A DNA stretch of 47,389 bases from Chara braunii (taxonomy: Eukaryota > Streptophyta > Charophyceae > Charales > Characeae), in assembly GCA_003427395.1 (NCBI GenBank), contig BFEA01000427.1, positions 1,056,525-1,103,913 on the forward strand, written 5' to 3'. Every line of letters starts with the position of its first letter. Position 1 is the stretch's first letter. Of the stretch, positions 21,182-31,257 are shown piece after piece. Under the pieces are notes generated by a model that did not search any database, was not told the origin of the DNA, and worked only from the letters and a program-made list of their open reading frames with translations. The position numbers and the translations under genes were made by a program.

Positions 21182-24029
21182 CTTGTTTCCAGCACCCGAC
21201 CCCTGTTTTCATAAGAGAGTACCAAACGGTCCTTCTGGTCAGGTCAACCCTCGTCCTAGATGAGAATCATTTCAGACCCCTCATCAAGGTCTCCCTAATT
21301 TTACCTCCCCAGTCCTAAGTACCACCTTCCCATAATATCTTCGGTCGGCCATCCATTTCCCCACATTCTTTCTCTTGGTTCAACTGACCTCTATCCTCCT
21401 TCCTTCCGATCATCTCTCACTCGTGTAGACTTAGGCGGGAGGGGGGAATAGATTTAGGAATATGCCCCGTCCAACGATCCAAGCTCACTCAATCTTTACG
21501 GAGGGGGAACACATAAAAAAATCAGGGAATCTCACATATGGGTCGGTCATCTCCTCACCGGTCCATCCCCAATATCGTCTCTCCGATGGTACTATCGGCA
21601 GAGTTTTATGCCATACCTCAAGCACAACTCAACCGTCGCGAGCGCGGTACCCAGGCTCCGGCAAGGCGTTGGCCCTTTCCTTTTGCCCAGAATAACCCAT
21701 CTCGTCTTGCCGCTTTTGCACATCCATACTGACACTGAGGGTTACCCCGTGTAACTAAATATAGGGACAAAAGTCAGCCGTCCGGGCATTCACTTCCATG
21801 GGTCCGACAAAAGAATCAGCCTTTCCCAAACCGTGCTACGAGAAACTATTAATCGTCTCCGAGGTTCTTTCCTTGTCCGTATGCAGTGGTACTCCCCCCG
21901 CCAACCAACAGGAGACGTTTCGCACCCCGCCCGGGCAAGATCATCGAGCCAAGCTCGTGACCGTCCGGACGAGAATGCTACTAATCAACCGGCGTGACAA
22001 ACTCCCGTCCGACAGCTCGGTGGCCTGACCTCCATACACGAACACCCGTCAACCTCAAAAGAGAGCGACGTTTCGCAACCCGCACCGGCCGGTGCAGACC
22101 CATCCTTTCCTTCCGAAAGGCAGGACGCTTAAATCCCATCATGCAAACACAAGTCCCAAGTGGGACACACATAGTACAAGTGTTTTTCCCTTGGTGCACC
22201 CAGCGCTTCCTACCCATAGCTCACAATTTTCTCTCAGGACAATGAGTGTCACTCCCCCTATTTTCATACACAGTGGTTGGTTCCTTCTCGTGAGAGTCTT
22301 CAAAGGTAAGCTAGTTTTCCTTGAAGTCTAGCAACTCCCTTCATTCCCTTTCTCTTCACTTGTCTGTCCTTTCATAGGGAGGGATTGTTCCTTCTTGATG
22401 GTCCGTTGTGTTCATGTTGGTTCCTTCAAGTATTTCAAAAGTGCAAAGCGCATGAGCCCACAAAGAAGAAGATAGAAGGGCACCCATTCGGTCGGATCAC
22501 TCCGCCACGGGATTTTCATCGGACCTCGGCCGAAGCCGGAGGACCAACCGCCTGCTAGGTAACCGGAACCCTTCTTTCATACGAAGAGGAAGGGTCGACC
22601 TGCGACTTGCCCAAGGCTTCCCCGGACTGGCGAACACCAGCACCGAACGAAGGAGGGCTAGAGCCATTCCACAAGGGGATGGCTAATCAAGTGCATAACA
22701 TGCATGTTACACCTCCAGGCCTGGCCATGCCATGCGCCCAGCCACCCTCAAATCTGATTCTCACAAGGGGAAGGGCAATCACAAGTTCATTTTCCTTATC
22801 TTGGGTTGTGTACACGTCGATGCGTCGGGCGCCCCCGTCGGAATCGCCCTTGCCCGTCACCTCCACCAATTTTGTAGGGCCAAACCCCGATAGACTTTCG
22901 AGCCTTAGTCGACCCCACTGCGGGTCCCACTTGGCTCGCCCGCCCACGCTCATGCTCAGGGCGCGGGCCATTCGTCCCAGGGTCACCCCCACCTAGTGCT
23001 TTGAGATGGATGGGGGTGGGCCATCGCGCGAGAGAGCTTTGACATTGGGGATGTAGCTCAACCCTCACGCCAGTTGGCAGTATTGCTGGTCATTCGGCAA
23101 TGCTGATTTTTTTGATTTTTGGTTGTGTTCTCTAGCAAGTGTTCCTTCCAATACGCAGGCAGTCCAAGGGTTCTTTGAGGGTTTTCTTCTCTTGTGCGCA
23201 GGCTAAGTGTCATCCTTAGGCCGCGCATCATTTCCTTAAGCTTTGCAACTTTGCGGCGTTATCAGGGTGTGGCGATGTCGTCCTCCCCCTCGCAACCTTC
23301 GAGTTTTATGCATTTCATCCACTATTCTTGACGCAGGCCCCTTAGTCTTTTCGGGGTCTCTACATGCATGCAAACACAACTTCTCATTTCCCTTAGCAAG
23401 ATTGCACTTCATTCTCTCATTTACACTCCAAGTCTCAAACGCAAAGGTCATTTCCATGGATTGGCTCAATGTCGCGATCCCGTAGCCCCTTTGCCCCTCT
23501 TCCCTTTCCATTTGTCGCCCGGTTCCTCCCGGCCCTATTCCGCTCAAGACATCACTAGCCTTCACTTACCTGCACAGTCTCACACAAAGCAAAGATCCAT
23601 ACAATTCCCCGTTGGGGGTCAACACATAGCCCTTCCCACATGCCTATGTTTTTCATGCTCTTCGGCTGTTTTTTGTTCCCTTCCTTTGCTCAATCAGCCC
23701 ATCCTCTTCTCATAGTCATGCAGTCGGGGACATGGTTGAGTGAAACTGACCTCGCTTTAGCTTATACTTTCTCCGGATTCCGTCCTTTCCCACTTTTCCA
23801 AACGTCCTTTTTCTTTGCCTTCTTGGTGGCACAAGGGACCGGCTACCCTTCCCTTGCCTTCTCTCTGCACCAAGTGAGGTCTGATCTCTTTTTACTGTTC
23901 ACACCCTGGCAATGTAACAAGTGAGGGGAAAGGGGTTAGTCATATGCCAAGTGAGGGGAGGGGAGAGAGAGGGGGCAAGGTGAAGAGGGAGAGAGAGAGA
24001 AGGAGTGGAAGAGGGAGGGAGAGAGAGAT

Positions 24030-24080
<51 letters not shown>

Positions 24081-24091
24081 CATAAAGATAC

Positions 24092-24122
<31 letters not shown>

Positions 24123-24198
24123 AAGGAGAGAGAGGAGCAAAGAGAGAGGGAGAGAGAGAAAAAGAGAGAAGAGATTTCTAATCCTAATCAAATCATCA
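21182..24198 (-). other. 5' leader of the giant element
   Basis: About 3 kb between the PBS candidate and the first ORF. I see no credible protein: the ORFs on both strands are short and lack family motifs. A short repeat around GACGTTTCGCAMCCCGC occurs at about 21911 and 22066. The PBS-proximal end is a microsatellite (23946-24176). Confidence 0.6.
23946..24176. repeat. GA-rich and (GATA)n microsatellite in the leader
   Basis: Purine-rich GAGAGA tracts surround a TAGA/GATA run at about 24029-24112, interrupted by CATAAAGATACAT. Tyr/Leu/Ser/Ile-repeat frames on the minus strand are artefacts. Confidence 0.95.
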
Positions 24199-24217
24199 CC
24201 CCGTAGTAGCAGCCAAA
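24199..24217 (-). promoter_or_regulatory. Primer-binding-site candidate
   Basis: Two bases after the 5' LTR end (minus strand ...CCGACA, then TT), the sequence TGGCTGCTACTACGGGG begins with the TGG expected opposite a tRNA CCA end. By eye I cannot assign a tRNA. It agrees at about 10 of 17 positions with a tRNA-Asp-type PBS, which is weak. Position is the main support. Confidence 0.5.
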
Positions 24218-24228
24218 TGTCGGTCACT

Positions 24229-25690
24229 CATCCCATAGTGAAAGATCAACTAAGCACGAACCGGAATACTACAATACACATGAATTTGATAATGAGAGAT
24301 TGAAAAGCACATGCACATGTAAGAAGGAGCAACTAGGTACGACCGGAACACTACAACACACATGAACTCAACAATGAGAAGCTAAAACTAGTGAAAAGCA
24401 CATGCACATAGAGGAGAGACCCACTAAGTATGAACCGGAACATCACAACACACACGAACTTGATAATGAGAAGATTGAACTAGTGAACGACACATGCCCA
24501 TGGAGGAAAAATCAACTAAGTAGGAACCGGAACATTACACCATACATGATTTTGACAATGAGGAACTAGACTAGTGAAAGGCACATGTATATAGAGGAGA
24601 GATCAACACACATGAACTTGACAATGAGAGACTAGAACTAGTGAAAGGTACATGCACATGGAGGAAATATTAACTAAGTATGAACCGGAACATCACAACA
24701 CATATGAACTTGACAATGAGAAGCTAAAACTAGTGAAAGACACATTCACATGAAGGAAAAGATCAACTAAGTATGCACCGGAACATCGCATCATACATGA
24801 ACTTAACAATGAGAGGCTAGAACTAGTGAAAGGCACATGCACATGTAGGAAAGATCAACTAAGTATGAATCGGAACATCACAACATACACGAACTTGACA
24901 ATGAGAAGATTGAACAAGTGAATGCACATGGAGGAGAGATCAACTAAGTATGAACCGGAACATCACAACACACATGAACTTGACAATGAGAAGCTAGAAC
25001 TAGTGAAGGACACATGCACATGGAGGAAATATCAACTAAGTAGAAACCGGAACATTACATGAACTTGACAATTTGAAGCTAGAGTAGTGAAAGACACATG
25101 CAGATAGAGGAGAGATCAACTAAGTATTAACTGGAACACCACAACACACATGGACTTGATAATGAGAGGCTAGAACTAGTGAAAGGTACATGCACATGGA
25201 GGAAAGATCAACTAAGTATGAACCGGATCATCACAACACATATGAACTTGACGATGAGAAGATTGAATAGTGAACAACTCCTGCACACAAAGGAGAGATC
25301 AACGAAGTATGAACCGGAACACCACAATATGCATGAACTTGACAATGAGAAACTTGAACTAATGAAGGACACATGCACATGGAGGAGAGATCAACTAAGT
25401 ATGTACCGGAACATCACAACACACATGAACTTGACAATGCGAAGCTAAAACTAGTGAAAGGCATATGCACATGGAGGAAATATCAACTAAGTACGTACCG
25501 GAACATCACAACACACATGAATTTGACAATGAGAAACTAGAATTAGTGAAGGACACATGCACATGGAGGAAGGAGCAACTAAGTATGCACCGAAACATCA
25601 CAACATACATGAACTTGACAATGAGAAGCTATAACTAGTGAAAAGCACATGCACATAGAGGAGGAATCAACTAAGTATGAATCGGAACAT
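24229..25690. repeat. Tandem array 1 in 5' LTR, unit about 92 bp
   Basis: About 15-16 diverged units of the same family as 1-1310 (AACTAAGTATGAACCGGAAC core). The unit nearest the LTR end is degenerate. Confidence 0.92.
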
Positions 25691-25697
25691 TATCATG

Positions 25698-25975
25698 TCG
25701 GAGTTGAGCCATGTACGTGAGTGAGACTTGCTCAAACACATGTTCATGGCTCATGTATGCAACCAAGTTTGAAATAGACTGCCATCATGTAAGAGTTGAG
25801 CTATGTATGTGAGTGAGACTTGCTCAAACATACGCCCATGGCTCATGCATGCAACCAAGTTTGAAATAGACTGCCATCATACGAGAGTTGAGCCATGTAT
25901 GTGAGTAAGACTTGCTCAAACACATGCTCATGGCTCATGTATGTAACCAAGTTTGAAATAGACTGCCATTGTTTA
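25698..25975. repeat. Tandem array 2 in 5' LTR, three units
   Basis: Three units with GAGTTGAGCYATGTA, GACTTGCTCAAACA and AAGTTTGAAATAGACTGCCA, colinear with 1327-1596. Confidence 0.9.
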
Positions 25976-25984
25976 CAATGTGAG

Positions 25985-27100
25985 TGGAAGGTACAAGCTA
26001 GACTAGTCCCAAGATACAAGTCTTGAGCACGAAATCAGTTATGGAAAATTTGGAGTATTCCCTACTAGCATATGGGTGAAAATCAAGACTTACATTAGGC
26101 CAAATCACAAGTATTGAGTATGAGATCATCCATAAAAGAATCGGAATATCTACTACTAGCATGTGAGTGAAATGCAAGAGTTGAAGTAACCCAAATCACA
26201 AGCATTGAACACGAGATCATTCATAGAAGAATCGGAACATCTCCCACTAGTGTGTGAGGGAAATGCAAGAGTTACACTCGGCTTTATCACCAGATTTGAG
26301 CAAGAGATCATCCATGGAAGAATCGGAGGATCTCCTACTGGCATGTGAGTAAAAAGCAAGATCTATACTAAGTCCAAATCACAAGTAATGAGCATGAGAT
26401 GATTCATAAAAGAATCGGAGCATCTCATACTAGTGTGTGAGTGAAATGCAGGAGTTCAAGTAACCCAAATCTCAAAGATTGAACATGAGATCATCCATAG
26501 AAGAATCAGAACATCTCCTACTAACATGTGAGTGAAAAACAAGGTCTACACTATTCCAAATCACAAGTAATGAGCATGAAATCATTCATAGAAATTTCGG
26601 AGCATCTGCTACTAGTGTGTGAGTGAAATGCAAGAGTTACACTAGGCTTTATCACAAGATCTTAGCAAAAGATCATCCATGGAAGAATCAGAGGATCTCT
26701 TACTAACATGTGAGTGAAAAGCAAGATCTACACTAGTCCAAATCACAAGTAATGAGCATGAGATCATCCATAAAAGAATCGGAGCATCTCCTACTAGCAT
26801 GTAAGTGAAATGCAAGAGTCCAAGTAGCCCAAATCACAAAGATTGAACATGAGATCATCCATAGAAGAATCGGAACATCTCCTACTAACATGTGAGTGAA
26901 AAGCAAGGTCTACACTAGTCCAAATCACAAGTAATGAGCATGAGATCATCCATAAAAGAATCGGAGCATCTCCTACTAGTGTGTGAGTGAAAAGCAAGAT
27001 TTATACTAGTCCAAATCACAAGCAATGAGCATGAGATCATTCATAGAAGAATCGGAACACTACCTACTAGTAGATGAGCGAAAAACAAGAGTTTGAGTAG
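25985..27100. repeat. Tandem array 3 in 5' LTR, unit about 90 bp
   Basis: About 12 units of the GTGAGTGAAATGCAAGAG / GAGCATGAGATCATCCAT family, colinear with 1617-2700. Confidence 0.9.
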
Positions 27101-27106
27101 CCCAAT

Positions 27107-27375
27107 AGGAAGAATAAGATGAAAAAGAGGAAGAAGAGGAAGAAGGAGAGGAAGAAGAAGAAGAGGAAGAAGAAGAAGGAGAGGAGGAGGAAGAAGGAGG
27201 AGAAGAAAAAAGAGAAGAGGGAGAAGAAGAAGAAGAAGAAGAAGAAGAAGAAGAAGAAGAAGAAGAAGAAGAAGAAGAAGAAGAAGGAGAGGAAGAAGAA
27301 GAGGAGGAGGAAGAAGGGGAATGAGAAGAAGAAGAAGGGAAAGAGGAAGAATAGGAAGAAGAAGAAGAAGAAGAG
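27107..27375. repeat. Purine microsatellite in 5' LTR with pure (GAA)n core
   Basis: Counterpart of 2727-2992. Here 27222-27287 is an uninterrupted GAA run of about 22 triplets. The other LTR has interruptions (ATAAGAAGAAGGCGAAG) at the same place. Confidence 0.95.
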
Positions 27376-29000
27376 CATCCTCTTCCTTCTACTCACCTTG
27401 TCAATGTCTTGGAGATGGGGTCTTAATCTTGATGAGGCTTCTTCGTCCTTGCACAAAACACCTTCTTGGCTATGACCCTCTTCTTCTTCAAGCTTCTCTC
27501 CTTCCTCTCTCTCTTTCTCCCAAGTTACCACAAGCTTCAACCACCATAGCTATGGAGTCCTCTCTCTAGGAGGGCTAATGGGATTGCCTCTAGCCTGTCT
27601 CTCTTCCTCAACACCCAGGGAGCTATGGCGGATCACCTCCCTAGGGCCAGCCTCACTACCACTAGTCTCTAGAGCTCCTCTCTCTAGCTCATGGCCTCCA
27701 CCAAGCTCCCAAACTGGCATGGGTTCCCCTCTCCTCTCTCCAAGTGAAAAAGCGCTCCTATGAGCTCACTTGGGTAGCATGGGCACTCCTCATGCAATTG
27801 TGAAAGTGGCGGACTGAATTCCCAGCTTATGTAGGCTGAAACCAGCAGTCCAAGCAGCCCATGGGCCTCCCAATGTGCCTTGGGGTGAACCGAGGTACCC
27901 CCAAGGCAAAATTCTACCACTAGGCCCCTCCGGAGGTACCCGGGTCTCTTTTTGGCCAAGTACATGCAGTCCGAGTTGTTAGTACCAACTCGGAATGCCT
28001 CTTGGCCTACTTTGGTCTCTTTTTCACCTCACAAAAGCTTCCCCCTTGGGTCCCAATGCCCAAAGGGCAACTTTACTTTTCTCGATTTTTTCAGTTTGTA
28101 CCCCATTTTTTGTAGGCCGAGATATTTTTCCATGCAACGGCACATTTTCAGCCTTGGATCTGGCTGAGATCCAAGGCCAACAATATTCTGTATCACCCCC
28201 AAGTAGCCCTTGCTTCAATTTTGAGCTCCTAAGTCCATTTTTTCAATTTTTGGTGCATCTGGCTCTCTTTTTGGGCCAAATGCACAGTTTTGTCTCTTTC
28301 CCTCTTTTGTTTCTTTTCATTTTGGGTTGCCACCTCATTCCGGAGCTAGCCGTTTTGAGCTGGCGCACAAAAAACGACTAGTTCGTCTCCACCATGATAT
28401 CTGATCTCAGATCCATGGTCCAAAAGAAAATCGGTCATTTCTGTTTTGCATTTTCTCTCTTCTTCTTTTTAATTCAGATTTTATTTAGATATGCCCCCAA
28501 GTGCCATATCTTTGCAATCCGGATTGCCCTCCCTTATTCTAGGAGGGATGAGGTCACAGTTGGGACGTGCCAGTCCCTACTGTGCAAGTCCAAATAGGCC
28601 GGCACACTCTCCTCCACTCTGTTTTCCCTTTTTGTCTCATTCTCCCTCATTTTTCTTTCTTTTTCTTTTATTTCAGTTGTGACAAGTGTCAAACTGTTGT
28701 GCACCCTCTTTCTAGGCCTTACGGCCATTTAAGGCCAGGTTCTTGCTGGTACTTGACCGTTACATCTCGGATTTCAACAATGGCACCCCCATGCTCCTAG
28801 AGGGCTCCACTTTGTCTCCGTTTGTCCAATTTTGAGCCCCCTTTGCTCCGATTTTCTAAGGACAGCCTTTTTCTCATGTTGAGACTCTTGAGGCTCTATT
28901 TTTTCATGCCTAGCTAGTGCGAGATATTTCAGACTGCTGGACAACCCTCCCCACATCATTATTTTACTTTCTTTTCTCCCCATGGCTCCCTCACTTGCCC

Positions 29001-29060
29001 CCACTAGTGCTTGCACTAGTGATGCTAATATTTCCTACCGTCTAGATCCTTGATCTCGAC
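29001..29060. other. LTR double-hairpin cassette, copy 1 (5' LTR)
   Basis: CCACTAGTGC-TT-GCACTAGTG followed by a weaker GTCTAGAT / ATCTCGAC hairpin, matching 4578-4637. One outer base pair of the first stem is lost compared with the 3' LTR. Confidence 0.65.
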
Positions 29061-30245
29061 GGTGCCACTTGCTTGCACAATTATTCCTTGTGCTTGCTCA
29101 TGCTTACCTTGGGACATTTCTAGTCCCCGCCACTTTTCCTCCACACTAGTTCCGTTTTCTTGTCCCGCCGGCGGTCCCGCCGGCACGTGTCCCATTTTTC
29201 GACTTTTATTATTTGAACTCACTTGGTCCCTGGCAACATCCCGGACGGTGTCCCATTTTTATTTCTGGGGCCCCCTTGCCCTTGGTGGTCCCACCATCTC
29301 TACATGTGTGCCGATTTCTCTAGGCCGTGAGATATCATCTCATGGTTGCCGTTTACCGTCTCCCATGCCGAAATTGTTTCTTTTTAGCCTTTTGGGTTTG
29401 TCGTGGCTCGTTTTTCCTTAGCCTAGGCATCCCCATGCAGTCCCTTATTTCTCGAACTGTAGTCATGGCCATTTTTCTAGTCCCACAGCCCCACAACTTG
29501 CCGCATGCTGAAAGAAAATGAAGCGTTAAATTTCTAAGTGCATCCGGGCTTAATATTGGCTCCGAATGCACCTAAAACATGTGTTTCTCCTTCCCCATGT
29601 AATCCGTTTTCTTTTGGTTGCATGGGGGCTTGATTTTTTTTTATTTTGTCTGCAAAAATCAAAGAAAATCAAAGTTCATTGCAGCCGCAATATTCCAGAA
29701 TGAATCTGGTCACGGATGTATCTCCCCAAGTGACCGTTTTTTACCGTTAAGGCCTTTTTCTCTTTTATTTTCTTTTCTCTTTTCTTTTCTTTTCTTTTTC
29801 CTCCTTTCTTGGACGGTAGGGACCTCCCAGTTTCTACTTGTGGCAGTCCATATTGACGGCCAACTCACTCACTCCATCCCACTCTTTTTGTCTTATTCTC
29901 CCACATTTTCTTTTCTTTTCTCTCTTTTTTTCTAGCATGCCCAAGTGTCAAGTGGTCGTTAAGGCCCTTTTCTAGTCCCTTCCTCTTAGTTTTGGCCATT
30001 CCTATGCCCAAGGTGCAGTCCGTTATATCTCGGACTGCAATGATGGCCGTCTAATGCCCATGGAAGCTTCCTTTTACTTCTATTTTTCTCCCATAGTGAC
30101 CCCTTCTAGTCCATTTTCACATGGGGTCTCTTTTGACTCCATTTTCTTGAGGGAGGCTGATCCGAGATTTTTCGGATTGCTCCCATGCCTCTTGTTTCAA
30201 GTTTCTTTACTTTTTATTTTTCTTTTGGTCTTCCCGTTTGCTACT

Positions 30246-30303
30246 GCTAGTGCTTGCACTAGTGGAGCTAATATTCTTGGCCGTCAAGATGTTGATCTTG
30301 ACG
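30246..30303. other. LTR double-hairpin cassette, copy 2 (5' LTR)
   Basis: CTAGTGC-TT-GCACTAG followed by the perfect CGTCAAGAT / ATCTTGACG inverted repeat (30282-30303), identical in stem sequence to 5877-5898. Confidence 0.7.
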
Positions 30304-30381
30304 GTGCACCTTGCCTTTATTATTTTCCCTCATGTGGCGCCGCCGTTTCTTCTTGGGACTTTCACATGTCCCCACTACTCA

Positions 30382-30456
30382 TCCCGTCGGCGGTCCCTGA
30401 CACTTGGTTCCGCCGGCGGTCCCCGACACTTAGCCCCGCCGGTGGTCCCCGACCCA
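30382..30456. repeat. GC-rich 26-bp tandem repeat in 5' LTR, three units
   Basis: Units start at 30382, 30408 and 30434. This is one unit fewer than the 3' LTR (5977-6077). Confidence 0.85.
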
Positions 30457-30930
30457 TTTTGTCCCAGATGTCATTATTTCTACTTACTCCCACGTGGACC
30501 CGGGTGCCTTTCCCCAAGGTGTCCCACGTTCCTTGGGCGTTTTTCGCCCCCCGGTGACCCTTGTCCCTTGTCTTTTCTCGCGCCTTGCTCGCGCCGATTT
30601 CTTTGGTCGTGGGCCTCCACTCCGAGGCTCCCGCAGGTGGCCCCTATGTTGCCCCCTCATTCTCTAGCTTCCCACGGCCCCAGGGTCATCCATCTCTCGA
30701 CTTCCTCATTCTTTTGTCGCTGTCATGCCGCGTTTGCTGGTTCAGGGGCCCTTTGGCCTTAGTCTTGTTGCATTCCAACAAACCCTCCCGACTTTATACT
30801 ATGTTCTGTGTGCCCCTGGTCTTGCGCTCACTCGCTTGCTATTGCTGGCAGATTTCTCTGTCGTGGACAATTTGTCTATATTCAGTCTCTCGAGTGATGG
30901 GAAGTTATTCGGGACCCACCAGTTCCGACA

Positions 30931-31257
30931 CCGGTCAGCTTCCGTATGAAGCTGCCCGACTACCTACACCAGGCTCGTGTGCACGATGTCTACCACGTCC
31001 CGTTACTGCGTCCCTACCGCAAACGGTCTGAGCGCTTCGCTGGACGACCATACGAGCGCCCTCCACCCATCATGGTGGACGACCACGAGGAGTTCCTCGT
31101 TTCAAACATCATTGTCTTCCTCGACGATATTCCATACTTCTCATCATGGACGTCATCGGCAGCTTCACGACCTTCGTCACGATCAACTCTGCCTACTTCA
31201 AACGTTGTCACTCTCTTACCACCTTACCTTGTACAGTACCCTGGTTGTGTCGCATGA
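30931..31257 (+). pseudogene. C-terminal tail of a plus-strand Ty3/gypsy integrase (insertion target)
   Basis: Directly after the giant element's LTR edge the plus strand reads PVSFRMKLPDYLHQ, then VHDVYHVPLLRPYRK, then PPPIMVDDHEEF. This is the typical end of gypsy integrase, where the GPY module is followed by a conserved H-x-V-[FY]-H-V-x-x-L-[RK]-P-Y stretch. The frame is open through the LTR junction, so the ATG at 30946 is internal and not a start. The family-like similarity fades after about 31110 and the frame ends at 31257. The orientation is opposite to the giant element. The rest of this older element should lie left of the window, on the other side of the insertion. Confidence 0.8.

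Larger units (their letters stand above)
1..30930 (-). mobile_element. Giant Ty3/gypsy-type LTR retrotransposon (left end outside window)
   Basis: Two direct copies of a block of about 6.7 kb (1-6628 and 24218-30930) flank 17.6 kb that encodes gag, protease, RT, RNase H and integrase on the minus strand. The order PR-RT-RH-IN is that of Ty3/gypsy (Metaviridae) elements. The homology stops sharply at 6628 and 30930 after the shared plus-strand GACA, so each LTR starts TGTCGG on the minus strand. The 5' LTR ends CCGACA at 24218, giving a short terminal inverted repeat. A polypurine tract lies just inside the 3' LTR and a PBS-like site just inside the 5' LTR. Length is at least 30.9 kb, very large for this class. 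The copy is degenerate. The pol does not match the common plant chromovirus pattern, and I see no chromodomain after integrase. Confidence 0.9.
24218..30930 (-). repeat. 5' LTR of the giant element (complete, 6713 bp)
   Basis: Bounded by TGTCGGAACTGG (minus-strand start, 30930) and CCGACA (end, 24218). It is colinear with 1-6628: arrays at 24229-25690, 25698-25975 and 25985-27100, purine microsatellite at 27107-27375, double-hairpin cassettes at 29001-29060 and 30246-30303, and a 26-bp GC repeat at 30382-30456. It carries about 80 bp (28720-28800) absent from the 3' LTR and lacks the 84 bp at 6463-6546. The U3/R/U5 boundaries and promoter cannot be placed by eye. Confidence 0.88.

Noticed and set aside
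23899-24227. Tyr-Leu-Ser-Ile repeat ORFs on the minus strand
   Set aside because: Translation of the GATA/GA microsatellite.
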